A stretch of DNA of 64,000 bases from Hyparrhenia diplandra (lineage: Eukaryota; Streptophyta; Magnoliopsida; Poales; Poaceae). The notes beneath the pieces were generated by a model. That model did not search any database, was not told the origin of the DNA, and saw only the letters and a list, made by a program, of their open reading frames with translations. The DNA is taken from positions 124,001 through 188,000 of the forward strand of contig JADLZK010000395.1 in assembly GCA_015847255.1 (NCBI GenBank). Reading direction: 5' to 3'. The position numbers were made by a program, and so were the translations under genes. Positions 11,986 through 24,030 of the stretch are shown here, in pieces (positions within the stretch are counted from its first letter, which is position 1; every line of letters begins with the position of its first letter).

Positions 11986-13589
11986 CATGTTGAATACGTG
12001 CCTCGAACACAATATAATAGTGTGTTTGCACTTCGACACAGGTTCGCATGATTCCGCCCACTTCCTAAACTAAACACGTAGTCGATTAATGTGGACACTT
12101 ATAATTTGTTGTCTCACTAAAAACAAAAGGAAATGATTACACATTTGATATTGTTTGGTTCCATTATTTTTGTCCACCATCCATTAGCGACGTGAACCAA
12201 TAGCATTATTTTGTGTTTGGTTAGGCCAATACGTATCAATTTACAACAGCATTTGATAGGGTCCTTTACAACTTTGTTACCGCTCTAAAGCTGGCATTAT
12301 CCGTTACCTTTCCATTCGCTCTATTGCATTCCCCCTATGCGTGGAATCACGATTCTCTCACATGAGGTGTATGGCCGTCCGTTATTTCTGATTCTTCTCT
12401 GCTCATCCGTACTTGCTGTGAGCGTGATTCATCACAGGTACCGATGTCAGCTACAGCTAGTGTCAACGAAATATCGTCAACAGTCCACAGAGGGGTATGC
12501 CCATGATGGTAGATGAATCGGTGAAGGTGCGCGAGACATGAACTAGATAGTAATAGAGACACAAGACACACGATTTATACATGTTCAAGTTGTTAATGTG
12601 ACGTAATACCCTATATCATGTGCTCTGTTGATTTGTATTAATTAGGTAGTTCATGTGTTGGGATGGGTTATCCTCTAGGGGACTGCCCCTCCTTATATAC
12701 TCTGAAGGGACCAGTTTACAAGTAAAGTATCATATTTTGTTACTATTACAGTCTTTCGTTGTGCAGCCCATGTATAGTCGTGAGGGTATACGGGTCTATA
12801 CAGCTGGTCACCACAATTCGTTGTGAGCTTCGATGTCTGTTGTCATTGTTTGTCCTCTGCTTGTCCGTACATATCGCGAGTGCGAGTTGTCTCATGTCCC
12901 CTGTATGCGTCAGCATTGTGCTGCTCCCTTCCTCTTAGGGTATGTGATTACCTGAGTCAAACACATATATTCCGTTATTCCTTATCTGCAACAGATCGCA
13001 GGGATATCTGACTGGACTGGCATTCTTGTTCCCACTGCATGAACCAAACACCATCTTAGTCTAAGCATACTTGAATTTTGAATTAATAACTCCCATATTT
13101 GTTGGCTATTGTGAACTCTATTCTATTGGTCCCTACCATCACACACACGTATGATATATGGACCTCTCAATGCCGCCCCACCATAGATGATCTGACAAAG
13201 GTCGAGGCCTCAGCAAACATAGTTTCCTACACCCAACAGACTTCTATTCCTATCATCGCAGGTCACAGTTGTCATATGCACCTATTATCAAAGGAACCTC
13301 AATATAAGTGCTAGTGTGTATTTTACCAAGTGTTGAATCCTCTCGATTTAGGACTATGGCTGCATTCGCTGCCAACACAGTGATATGTGAAACGCAGTTG
13401 CAGCCAATCGAAGCAGCATCCATAAACAAATGACTGCCCAACGGGTCCTATTTAGTTGACGATAGGTTAAATAAGTACAAAAAAATATATCTATATGCTA
13501 AAGCAACAATGGACATGCTTTCTATTCTATCTCTATCTCTACATATTAATACTATTATTATATTACTATTATAGTTACAGTGGACAGGT

Positions 13590-13879
13590 TTCTTGGTCTA
13601 CCATCGCTCACAGTCCTCCAAAAGGGTGCTCGACAGAGCCAAATTTGTCCCGTATTTGGACAAGTTACAGTGGGAAGTAACCGCGTGGCTAGCGGAGATC
13701 AACTCCTCAAAAAAGTTACGATTGGGAAGTCCAAACATGGTGCGAAGTTCGATTTCAAAATTAATTGGAATACGGTATGTCTCTATGGTCCCTCACTCTT
13801 CCTCGCATCCATACGTACTACCAGAATCCGGAATTGCCTTAGGTGGCCAGGAATAAGAAAGGGTAGCCTCCAAGAAAAG
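13590..13879. other. Unit junction with a CACTA terminal remnant
   Basis: This segment is absent at the equivalent place after copy 2 of the 4.37 kb block. At 13817-13840 it carries ACTACCAGAATCCGGAATTG, close to the terminal repeat of the CACTA element at 42654, followed by GGTGGCC and CCTCCAAGAAAA-like subterminal words. Only one end is visible, so I read it as a remnant of a deleted CACTA element. Confidence 0.4.
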
Positions 13880-14620
13880 GTAAGAGGATAAAAGAAAACA
13901 CAAAAGAACTGACTAAAAAGAAACATGTCTACCAAAGAGAAAGGTATTAAACAAGTGAACCTAGCTAAATTATCATTGAAAATATCCAAATTTGTCTTAA
14001 GCTATTACAACTTGTCGACTTCTCAACCTACAAAGCATAATCGCAATAACATATAACAAATTGTCAAAATCCACAAGCAAATATTAGGGACATACAACAC
14101 ACGGACTCCTTTTAGAGCGCTTAAAGGAGAGAAAACTAACCGAAATAACTTAATCCACAATGCAACGGTTATTTTGTAGCCGTTGAGCATCTAAACGAAC
14201 AGAAATAGCTCTCACGGGGATTACCTAGGACTGTCAAAGCATCGCTGCTTCGTGGGGGTGGTGACACGTCCGCATGTGCCCTAACTACTCGGACTCGTTG
14301 CATGCCCGCATGCGAGAACTCCCACGTGGCACGTAACAACCCGAAAGTGCTGCGGTAGTTGTACAATGCCTTGTCATCTATAGTTGTACAATGCCTTATC
14401 ATCTAGCTACAAGATGTGCTAACCGCTCACGTTCTTCTTGCTAATGACCACCTCGAGCATAGACCTGAGAGTCTCAAGCTTCACTGGTTTGGGCACATAC
14501 ACATCAGCACTAGCTTGCATGAATGCTTCCTTGCCACCAAAAAATCTAGACAGACCTCAACGAATGAGCTCCCATGGCATGGATATTGGCCACAGCCTGC
14601 CAAATCATCCACCATCACAA
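13880..14620. repeat. Receiver-gene array unit 2 (truncated)
   Basis: From 13880 the sequence again matches the region starting near 9890 (GGTAAGA, then AAAGAACTAACTC-like words) and runs through a second receiver exon. It ends at about 14620, where it joins a different repeat. It is a shortened tandem copy of the array unit. Confidence 0.7.
14419..14596 (-). pseudogene. Response regulator receiver, last exon remnant (copy 2)
   Basis: This is the same exon as at 10398-10571: minus strand, acceptor GCAG at its right end, the conserved VPKPVK segment, and the tail VVISKKNVSG followed by TAG. An expanded A run (CCAAAAAATC on the plus strand, near 14540) breaks the frame between the first part and the EAFMQAS part. 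It lies in the truncated unit 2, so no other exon is available and it is a pseudogene fragment. Confidence 0.55.
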
Positions 14621-15620
14621 ACATGGCTAGGTGTGGGGGGAGGCGGTGGGGAATTGGCCTTGGCACCGGGGAGGTTACGGGGTGTGGGTGTAGGGAGGAC
14701 GTCACTGGGGAGCTATTCGCATTTCTATTAGTGTAGCTTTTTTGGAGTCTTAGTGGTATCCCAATTAAATCTTTACATAATCTACAAAAAGGAAACCCTA
14801 AATGCTAAACACAACAATGTATATGAATAAAGTGGTCGAATCATTGTCACAACAATGTATATTAATAAAGCTAGGGAAAGAGGGGGTGCGTGTGGCTAGG
14901 GAAAGGGTAAGGAGCGGTGCGTGCATAGAGAGAGAAGAGAGAGGAGGCGCACGCTAGAGAAAATGGAGAGGGAGGAATAAGGGCCTTTCGGCTATTTCTT
15001 TCTTGATATGTAATTGTTACATGTCGATAGTATTTATAATCCTAGAGAGACTTGACTCTAAGCAACCTTAGAGATCCTTATCGGATTTGGACTATCCTTT
15101 CCTAACAAACTCAAATGCAATCTTAATTCTTTGCTAATCTTCTAAAGCCTGACAAGGAAACTTAGAAAATGATAGCAATTGCAGATTCGTGAGTTAGGGG
15201 CTAGGAGCTGGCTGCACTTGGGTGGCCCCTCTTGGGCCCTTGTTGGCTCATTTATCTCAATCGAAGATTGCCCTCTATTGTGCGTATGACACTTAGGATT
15301 TCAAAAAGATGTAGGTGTGTATACCACATTGTGAAAGAGGATTACATGTAGGGGCTCATCACACTACACACAACATCCCACAATGGAGTAAATGCAAAAA
15401 ATAATAATATTTTTTTCATCTTAACAAGGTATAAAAGCTTACATACCGTATAAACTTTCCTCCACCATTGCATAAAGCACATAAGATATCATTGTCGTCA
15501 TCAGAATGATCATCCTCATCACATGTATCATCTTCATTACCATTATCATTCTCATCGGTTTAATCGGAATCATCGTATGTATCATAATCGGATCATCACT
15601 TGATCATAATTAGAATCCTT
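14621..15620. repeat. 1 kb repeat B, copy 1
   Basis: The segment from GGTGTGGGGGGAGGCGGTGG to GGATCATCAC matches 18535-19570 in the same orientation with moderate divergence. Shared features are a GA-rich stretch (near 14925-14985), the words TAGTATTTATAATCCTAG and CTCTTGGGCCCTTGTTGG, and an acidic coding remnant at its right end. LTR-like composition is possible but no TG/CA borders are clear. Confidence 0.65.
15465..15610 (-). pseudogene. Acidic coding remnant in repeat B (copy 1)
   Basis: On the minus strand this encodes an Asp/Glu/Asn-rich peptide (DDPDYDTYDDSD, then TDENDNGNEDD, then ILCALC). It is the counterpart of the open 59-codon frame at 19387-19566, but here TAA replaces the TAC that follows DDSD, so the frame is closed. 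The family is not recognised. Confidence 0.4.
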
Positions 15621-16175
15621 TGCTACTATATCATTGTCTCTTGTCCATGATCCATCAGTATCAATGAAATGCATGTTAGTGGTTGACATCTTGGGCTTTG
15701 AAATCAAAATAAACCGACAATGTTGTCGAAAAAGCAAAACAATAATGAAATATTCCTTTCTATAGAATACACAAGACAACTACTTGTAGCACCCCGAACA
15801 TAAAGAGTACATATTTTAACTAAGAGCATTGCTTGCCATAAAAAACTAAGGGCATTGCTAGGGCATGCATGTGTAGGATTTGGAATTTCTATGCACACAT
15901 CTCCTAGAATAGCAATTTTTAGTCACAAAAAACACACAACACCTCTTTTGCCTCGCCTCCAACACCCTCATCCCCACCACCACCGCGCCCCCATGGTGAC
16001 AAGCTAGGTTTCACCATAGCCCCTATGGCCATAGCCATGGAGCTTCAACGAAACTCTAGCTCCGGATGTGCCACCTCCTTCCCCTACCCCCAACACCACC
16101 ATGGCCGAGAGCTACGCCGCTACCACCATCAGCACCCAAGAACTGTCTGCCAGCCATCCGAAACACCTAGCCAAC
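15621..16175. other. Host sequence left of the solo LTR
   Basis: Non-coding as far as I can see. A C-rich stretch near 15950-16165 continues directly at 18326 if the LTR and one copy of its target duplication are removed. Confidence 0.55.
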
Positions 16176-16687
16176 TGTTGACGCTCACGAACGACATATT
16201 TTTACCGTCAATATTCTACCAATAAGGGGTGAAACTACACATTTCTATACACATATACATCTACTATTATCATATTTCCACTTGTCTTAGAGAAATAATT
16301 ATTTTATAAGAATTATAACAACACAAGTGGAAAAATCACCAAAAGGCGCCCTCCTGGAAAGCGTATTCTGACAAACCAACCAACCCAAGGAAGAAAGCCC
16401 AAACCACGATGCAACTTTGGGCCAAGCACCAACAACCGGCATCTTCTCTAGCCCAAGATAGCCCACCTACCAAAGCCCGGGACCAGCCGAGCCTGGCCTG
16501 CTCGACGCTGCGACTGGCGCGGCTGGCGCGCCAGCCTTGGCAGCGGATCCGACCCAGGTTTTGCAAGGTGGTACATTAAATGTCATGGAGGGTGGTGTGG
16601 ACTGTCGTTGGCGGATTCAGTGAACGTGGACACCCGAGAGGATGGTCGGTCTGGGGTGAATCAACACTTTGCCCCCTCTCCACCATG

Positions 16688-16695
16688 TATAAATA
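16688..16695 (+). promoter_or_regulatory. TATA box of the solo LTR
   Basis: TATAAATA is followed about 45-90 bp later by a (CT)-rich leader, the arrangement expected at the U3/R boundary of a plant LTR. Transcription from here would cross the pentanucleotide array. Confidence 0.6.
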
Positions 16696-16890
16696 CGCCT
16701 CTCCTCTCCCCTCTCAACACACACCTCACAAGAGAGCTCTCTCAATCTCTCTCTCTCTTCTTTCTTCTTTCTTCTTCTTTCTAGTAGGTTAGTATGTTGA
16801 GCTAGGAAAAGCCACCAAGGAGGGGCTTATCTCCTTGGAAGATGGACTCCTAGTATAAATCTATCTATGGTATTCTTCCAAAGCCTTGCC

Positions 16891-17340
16891 CTTATCTTAT
16901 CTTATCTTATCTTATCTTATCTTATCTTATCTTATCTTATCTTATCTTATCTTATCTTATCTTATCTTATCTTATCTTATCTTATCTTATCTTATCTTAT
17001 CTTATCTTATCTTATCTTATCTTATCTTATCTTATCTTATCTTATCTTATCTTATCTTATCTTATCTTATCTTATCTTATCTTATCTTATCTTATCTTAT
17101 CTTATCTTATCTTATCTTATCTTATCTTATCTTATCTTATCTTATCTTATCTTATCTTATCTTATCTTATCTTATCTTATCTTATCTTATCTTATCTTAT
17201 CTTATCTTATCTTATCTTATCTTATCTTATCTTATCTTACCTTAGCTTATCTTATCTTACCTTAGCTTACCTTATCTTACCTTACCTTAGCTTACCTTAC
17301 CTTAGCTTACCTTAGCTTACCTTACCTTACCTTACCTTAT
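16891..17340. repeat. (CTTAT)n microsatellite, 90 pentamers
   Basis: There are 69 uninterrupted CTTAT units at 16891-17235, followed by 21 units to 17340 in which the last base varies between T, C and G (CTTAC, CTTAG). Variation is confined to the right end. Because the period is 5, all plus frames translate as an endless LILSY-type peptide; this is an artefact of the repeat and not a protein. Confidence 0.97.
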
Positions 17341-18325
17341 CTTCGTTTGTGCATTAGAGTTATAGCCTTCATGTTATTTCTATGACATATGGTTTATTAT
17401 GCACATAGGTTGTGTGTCATGATCTGACATGTTGTTCTCTTGACATAATCATGACATATGAACTAGTCTATAGTTTCCAGGTTGTGATATCGTCATATAG
17501 AACTTTATGCTTAACCATTCATGCGATGTATTTGAGTAGTGTTAGGGTTGTCTTTGAGGTGGCGGTTCGTTGTTCCTTCGAGTTTACTCATGTTCTTGTC
17601 CGTCCATCCATAGGGTGGGGTCCATGGGGGACATGAGTAGTTTCCTTGTGTGCGGGCATGGTGCACGGATGCGGGGATCCTGCGAATATGATGGCATGCC
17701 ACGGTCGAGAAGGGGGTAGGCGGCGTGGTAGTGATAGCCTTGTTCATCCTCTATAATCCCCCCCCCACATGTGTATCGTTGTGTAGGACTTCGTAAATGC
17801 CTCTCTTTATGTTGGATTACCCGGGAGAACAACCCATCCATCTCACTCTGAGCTCGACCTCCTATTTACATATGTTGCATGACAATTAAGCGGTTCTATG
17901 CATAGCCATGATTAGAATCTGTATGCTCCACTAGGACTTTCTTTATTCCTTATTTATCTTTATCCTTGAGTTTGTCTTGAGTGAGTGTGTCAAGTTATCC
18001 TTTACCTTTTCCTTATACCCCTGTTATAAACATTGGTCTGTTATACATTCGTGTTATCTTGTTCATGTTTCTCTTATATACTTTTATACCATACATTCCT
18101 TTGGAAAATATAAATAACGATACCCTGAATATCTCGGGTGTGAAATGCTATAATGTTATTTCCGTGCGCTTGTGGACTTGTTATGTAAACATTTGCGTAA
18201 TATCACCCGACGTTCCGTGGCGGTGTTATTGGAATATATCAATTTCAGTGATAACATTGTGGAACGCCAACAACCATTTCTAAGCGTGATTGCCCTTTTG
18301 GTGATTGCGCTAAGAAATGTCAACA

Positions 18326-18534
18326 CCAACCTTCCTCCCCCAGCCGGCCCCTTCATACCCGCCGAAGTTGGGGAAGATAAGGAGAGAGCTCAACCGAACC
18401 CTAGAAAGTAGATCTAGTAGCTTAAGCAGAAGAGGCCTACAGTGCGGATGCCATGACCATTGTTAGATCCTCCGCGAATCGCCGCTAGATCTGTCGCCAT
18501 AGCCCACAGGTTCTACTAGATCTTTGTCGCATCC
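18326..18534. other. Host sequence right of the solo LTR
   Basis: Continues the C-rich host sequence from 16175 after the target duplication and leads into the second copy of repeat B. No gene is seen. Confidence 0.5.
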
Positions 18535-19570
18535 ACCATGGTTGGGTGTGGGGAGGCGGTGGGGAACAGGCATGGGCAAGGGGAGGTTGTGGGTCGTAGG
18601 TGTTGGGAGGAGGTCGTCGGGGAGGTGTTCACATTTCTATTAATGTAGCTTTTTGGAGTCTCAAGTGGTATCCTAGTTAAATCTTTACATAATCTACAAA
18701 AAGGAAAACCCTAAACACAACAATGTATATGAATAAAGTGGTTGAATCATTATCACAACAATGTATATGAACAAAGCTAGGGAAAGGCGAAGAGGTGGTA
18801 AGTGCGGCTAGGGAAAGGGAAAGTGTCGGATTGTGTGCGTGAGAGAGAGAAAGAGAAGAGGAGAATGCTAGAGAGAAGAGAGGAGGGAGGGATAAGGACC
18901 TTTGGCTATTTCTTTCTTGATCTTTAATATGGTTACATGCCGCTAGTATTTATAATCCTAGCGAGACTTGACTCCTAAGAAACCTCGAGAGATCCTTATC
19001 AGATTTGGACTCTCCTTTCCTAATAAACTCAAATGCAATGTTTACTCTTTCCTAATCTACTAAAGCTCGACATGGAAATTTAGAAAATGACGGTGATTAC
19101 AAAGTGAAAAAGAGAGTTAGGGCTAGGAGCGGCTGCCCTAGGGCGCCCCCTCTTGGGCCCTTGTTGGCCTATTTATCATACTATAGATCAGCCCCCACCC
19201 ACAAAATTGTGTGTATGACACTTAGGATTTCAAAAAATAAGATGTAGTGTTGTTGATACCACATTATGAAAGAGGACTACAAGTAGGGGCCCATCACACA
19301 ACACACAACATCCCATAATGGATTAATATGTAAAAAAGGAATAATCTTTCTTCATCTTAACAAGGTATAAAAGATTACATACCTTATTAACTTTCCTCCA
19401 AAGCATCACATAAAGCACATAAGGTATCATTACCATCATCAAAATGATCATCCTCATCACATGTATCATCTTCATTATCATTATCATTCTCATCGGTGTA
19501 ATCAGAATCATCGTAGGTATCATAATTAGGATCATCACTATGATCGTAGTAGTGTTTTTTGAGCATATGG
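18535..19570. repeat. 1 kb repeat B, copy 2
   Basis: Same content and orientation as 14621-15620. Copy 1 lies right of an array unit and copy 2 left of one, so the local order is unit, B, spacer with LTR, B, unit. Confidence 0.65.
19387..19566 (-). CDS. 59-codon acidic open frame in repeat B (uncertain)
   Basis: On the minus strand an ATG at 19566-19564 opens a frame of 59 codons ending at TAA (19389-19387). It starts MLKKHYYDHSDDPNYD and continues with runs of Asp, Glu and Asn, then two Cys in LCALC. Just past the stop lies AAG then GTATGTAAT, which looks like a splice donor, so this may be one exon of a former longer gene. The sister copy at 15465-15610 has a stop inside it. I do not recognise the family; acidic tails are common in plant transposon proteins and zinc-finger proteins. 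More likely a remnant than a working gene. Confidence 0.3.
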   Translation of the reverse strand: MLKKHYYDHSDDPNYDTYDDSDYTDENDNDNEDDTCDEDDHFDDGNDTLCALCDALEES

Positions 19571-20848
19571 GTTGATGAATAAGGGCCTAATGATTATGGA
19601 TACAATTAATAGTGTTTTATGTTTTTTCCTCCAAAGGCATCTCCAAATGAGCTCTAGTTGCAGACCATTTAGGGCATGCTCGCTCCGTGAGCATGATTCA
19701 AGCCCATAAAGATGATTGGAATGAAAGGTTTATTATCAATATTCAACATGAAATCTCCTTAAATCTATGAGAATTTTGTGTAGAGGACACTCATAAAGTA
19801 TGATTTTGTGCATTGCACACTCTTTTCGTCGGCTTGGTCTTCTTTTGAGATTTTTTTGTAATGGACACTCATATAGTATAGTTTTGTGCATAGTAGATCT
19901 ACGGACGGTGATTCATGCTAATCCTAGTAGAAGTATATTAGAGATTTATGGTTCATGAGAAGGGTGAAAGGAAGAAATGTACCCAAGTACCCAACGCGCT
20001 TCAGCGACTCATCAAGATGAGGAGAGCAAGCAAAGTGCATGCGGTATAAAGAGGCAAGATGGTTGTGCTCGGCAGGTTTTTCGGCGCAAGAGTGGGTTTC
20101 CAACTAGGCCAAGTGTCGCTTGACATTATCACATGCATGCAACGTGGTGTCGAGATAAGACATGTGTGCGAATGACTTGTAGCCATACAGAGCACGCCCG
20201 CTTAGATGAACTTGATTTGAAACCCGTGAAGATGAATGTACCGACAAGCATACCGTTCGTATTAATATCTTCAAAGCTGATCAAATCTTTGTATTCAACC
20301 AAGATTACAATATATATCAAACAATCCATTAGTTGTGGAGCTAAAGGTAAGAAAATAAAGGAAATGCAAAAGAACTAACTCAAAAAGATAGAAACATGTC
20401 TACCGAAGAGGAAGGTTGTAGAAAGTGATCCAAGGGAAAACTATCATAGAAAATATCCAAATTTGTCATAAACTATTGGAACTTGTAGAGTTCTCACCTC
20501 ACAAAAGCATAACTGCAATAATCTATAATAAATGAACAAATGCAAATAATCCACGAGTAAATATTAAGGACGTACAACGTAGGGACTCCTTTTTGGAGCG
20601 CTTAAAGGTAAAATCTAACCGAAATAACTTAATGTACGATGCAACAACTATTTTGCTAGTGCTTAGCTTCTAAAATGAACCGAAATAGCTTCGTTTGGCG
20701 ATGATGCCGTACCCAAGTGACTGAACTAGTCTAGACTTTCTACACGCCTGCATGCTCCATGGTGGCATGTAACGACTCATAAGTGTTTGACATTGTACAA
20801 GGCCTTGTTAGCTAGCTGCACTACGTCTCTTGTTGCTACAGGATGATG

Positions 20849-21022
20849 CTAGCCACTCATGTTGTCCTTGCCAATGACCACCTTGAGCATAGACCGGAGA
20901 ATGTTAAGCTTCACTGGTTTGGGCACATACACATCAGCACCAGCTTGCATGAATGCCTCGTTGCCACCAAATGTATAGAGACCTGAATGATCTAGCTCGC
21001 ATGGCAGGATCTTGGCCATAAC
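20849..21022 (-). pseudogene. Response regulator receiver, last exon (copy 3, exon open)
   Basis: This is the only copy whose terminal exon reads through without a stop: 57 codons plus TAG, from VMAKI through EAFMQAGADVYVPKPVK to a KDNMSG tail. It follows an acceptor AG (TTTGGCAG) on the minus strand. AGAD-x-x-x-PKP is the usual last strand and loop of a receiver domain, including the conserved Lys. The partner exon with the phospho-acceptor Asp is not seen in the next 1.5 kb upstream (toward higher coordinates), so the gene as a whole looks broken. Spliced RNA mapping here would overturn that. Confidence 0.55.
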
Positions 21023-22334
21023 CTGCCAAATCATCCACCAAGAAATCAAATTTTTATCACTTATGGGTCTTACTTTTGATGATGCTTAGGTTTACACACT
21101 ATATTACTTGGTTAATTAAAAGTTTACTATAAAAATAACTAAAATGGTTTAGTAGCTTCAAAGCTACAAGTTTTTTTTGTTTACTGTAACCTAAGATATC
21201 AAGGGAATTAATCGACGTATGCGCTCCGGTGAATGGGGCCACCCTGACAACGCTTCTGCCACTGGTGCCTCGTGCGCTCGATCCGGCGCAAGCCCCCGGC
21301 CGACCGTAGTCGCTTGAATCACCTAAGGAAGAAGGGAAAGTGAGCTAGGGTATTTGAAGTTTCCCATTTTGTTCAGGTTCAAGCAAGATGAAAGTATCAT
21401 AATGGATGGGCCCTTAGGCAGGCTTGCAAATGTGTGCGTGCTCAAAAGAAATTGTGGCCTAGACCCGGACTTTAGGCTCAAAGCCCAAGCTAGCTAATAC
21501 GCACGTGGCCATAATAGACCACGCCGAGAGCACGGGCTGCTGCTCATTGTGTTTTGCTGTATTTTTTTTAGCATAGGGGATCAACAATAATAGTCGTAAT
21601 CAATATGGACAAAATGAATAATGTTTTAGGTATTTTTTCCCTTAGTGCGCGTCGGAAGTCCAAACGAGTTGTGGTTGCATCTTTGTAGAGCTGAGCCCAA
21701 TTGTAGCTCATTAAATCTTTGAGATTTTTGTCTAGAGGACACTCTCTTAAAATATGGTTTGTGCATTGCACACTATTTGTTGATTTGATCTTCTTATGAG
21801 ATTTTTTATCTAGTCTTGTTGACATTATGATTTATGAAAATATGGTTTTGTCCCCAACACACTATATCTTTCTGGACTGAGAATGTTAGGAATAGATGTT
21901 TGTGAGCTGCTCATTTTTGCTTTAGCGTCTCAATGCTGTGCTCCCCACCTCGCCCTTGTCTTGTGTGCGGAAACCACACACTGCCCTTTTGCATGACTGC
22001 GGGTGCTAACCTTGTGTTTTCCATGCTCTCTTCTCCTGCTGCATGAGGTGCCCCACGAGGGTCTACTCGCTTGCATCATGCATCCTCGACAACATTGGTG
22101 ACGCGAAGCTAGACCACGACAACATCCTTGTCTAACCAGCAACCCACCAACGAACTGCGATGGCAAAGTTTGACCTCTATAGAAAGACTGATTCATTCAG
22201 ATCGATATGAGGAGTGATTGCATGACTCACAACCAACAAATTTCAAGGCATAAAAATAAAGATCGACTTACCCAACTCCCTAAGTTGCAAAATACTTTAT
22301 ATTATGTCTGACGTGCCTTGTGCAAAAAAAAATC

Positions 22335-22440
22335 ATGATTTCACAGTGGTCACCTGACAAAAGGGACAAGTGTGTGAACATTTGGTGATGATCACCTGCC
22401 AAAAGGGACAAATGCCATGCACATTTGGTGATGAGCATGT
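22335..22440. repeat. Minisatellite (copy in second duplication)
   Basis: Two repeats of the GGTGATGATCACCTG-type motif, matching 11885-11985 almost base for base. Confidence 0.7.
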
Positions 22441-24030
22441 TGAATCCGTGCCTCGAACACAATATAATAGTGTGTTTGCACTTGGACACAGGTTCGCATG
22501 ATTCCGCCAACTTCCTAAACTAAACATGTAGTCGATTAATGTGGACACTTATAATTTGTTGTCTCACTAAAAACAAAAGGAAATGCTTACACATTTGATA
22601 TTGTTTGGTTCCATTATTTTTGTCCACCATCCATTAGCGAGGTGAACCAATAGCATTATTTTGTGTTTGGTTAGGCCAATACGTATCAATTTACAACGGC
22701 ATCCAATAGGGCCCTTTACAACTTTGTTACCGCTCTAAAGCCGGCATTATCCGTTACCTTGCCATTCGCTCTATTGCATTCCCCCTATGCGTGGAATCAC
22801 GATTCTCTCTCATGAGGTGTACGACTGTCCGCTATTTCCGATTCTTCTCTACTCACGCGATTCTCACAGGTACCGATGTCAGCTACAGCTAGTGTCAACG
22901 AAATATCGTCAGCAGTCCATAGAGGGGTATACCCATGATGGTAGATGAATCGGTGAAGGTGCGCGAGACATGAACTAGATAGTAATAGAGACACAAGACA
23001 CACGATTTATACAGGTTCAAGCTGTTAATGTGACGTACCCTATATCATGTGCTCTGTTGATTTGTATTAATTAGGTAGTTCTTGTGTTGGGATGGGTTAT
23101 CCTCTAGGGGACTATCCCTCCTTATATACTCTGAAGGGACCAGTTTACAAGTAAAGTATCATATTTTGTTACTATTACAGTCTTTCGTTGTGCAGCCCAT
23201 GTATAGTCGTGAGGGTATACGGGTCTATACAGCTGGTCACCGCAATTCGTTGTGAGCTTCGGTGTCTGTTGTCATTGTTTGTCCTCTGCTTGTCCGTACA
23301 TCTCGCGAGTGCGAGTTGTCTCATGTCCCCTGTATGTGTCAGCATTGTGCTGCTCCCTTCCTATTAGGGTATGTGATTACCTGAGTCAAACACATATATA
23401 TATATTCCGTTATTCCTTATCTGCAACAGATCGCACATCGCAGGGATATCTGACTGGACTGGCATTCTTGTTCCCACTGCATGAACCAAACACCATGTTA
23501 GTCTAAGCATACTTGAATTTTGAATTAATAACTCCCATATTTGTTGGCTATTGTGAACTCTATTCTTCTATTGGTCCCTACCACACACACGTATGATATA
23601 TGGACCTCTCAATGCCGCCCCACCATAGATGATCTGACAAAGGTCGAGGCCTCAGCAAACATAGTTTCCTACACCCAACGGACTTCTATTCCTATCATCG
23701 CAGGTCACAGTTGTCATATGCACCTATTATCAAAGGAACCTCAATATAAGTGCTAGTGTGTATTTTACCAAGTGTTGAATCCTCTCGATTTAGGACTATG
23801 GCTGCATTCGCTGCCAACACAGTGATATGTGAAACGCAGTTGCAGCCAATCGAAGCAGCATCCATAAACAAATGACTGCCCAACGGGTCCTATTTAGTTG
23901 ACAATAGGTTAAATAAGTACAAAAATATATCTATATGCTAAAGCAACAATGGACATGCTTTCTATTCTATCTCTATCTCTACATATTAATACTATTATTA
24001 TATTACTATTAAAGTTACAGTGGACAGGTT

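Larger units (their letters stand above)
9217..13589. repeat. 4.37 kb segmental duplication, copy 1
   Basis: The sequence from GAGCATGATTCAAGCCCATA to TACAGTGGACAGGTT is repeated at about 19658-24030 in the same orientation, with scattered substitutions and short indels only. The block contains a receiver-gene exon remnant (10398-10571), a minisatellite near 11885-11985, and an AT-rich right part (about 12450-13589) that is missing from the later units of the array and so may be an older insertion. The copies separate at the GGACAGGTT at the end: copy 1 runs into unrelated DNA and copy 2 into a receiver-gene unit. Confidence 0.85.
16176..18325 (+). mobile_element. Solo LTR of a retrotransposon, TSD CCAAC
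   Basis: The element begins TGTTGACGC and ends AAATGTCAACA, so its ends form the inverted repeat TGTTGAC/GTCAACA. The 5 bp target duplication CCAAC is present at 16171-16175 and 18326-18330. A plus-strand TATA box (TATAAATA, 16688-16695) followed by a CT-rich leader marks the internal promoter. No coding region or second LTR is present, so it is a solo LTR left by recombination between two LTRs. It contains a large pentanucleotide microsatellite downstream of the promoter. LTR style and length suggest Ty3/gypsy, but the lineage cannot be set without coding sequence. Confidence 0.9.
19658..24030. repeat. 4.37 kb segmental duplication, copy 2
   Basis: Direct copy of 9217-13589, carrying the receiver exon at 20849-21022, the minisatellite near 22335-22440 and the same AT-rich right part. 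Copy 2 differs by scattered substitutions and small indels, for example an extended ATATAT run near 23395. It ends at GGACAGGTT and passes straight into another receiver-gene unit at 24031. Confidence 0.85.

Noticed and set aside
16867..17265. 132-residue frame made of LILSY repeats
   Set aside because: It is the translation of the (CTTAT)n microsatellite; every frame on that strand is open because the period is not a multiple that produces stops.
19323..19538. Met/Ile-rich minus-strand frame
   Set aside because: It is a shifted reading of the ATC-rich stretch; the acidic frame on the same strand is conserved between the two repeat copies and is the more sensible reading.
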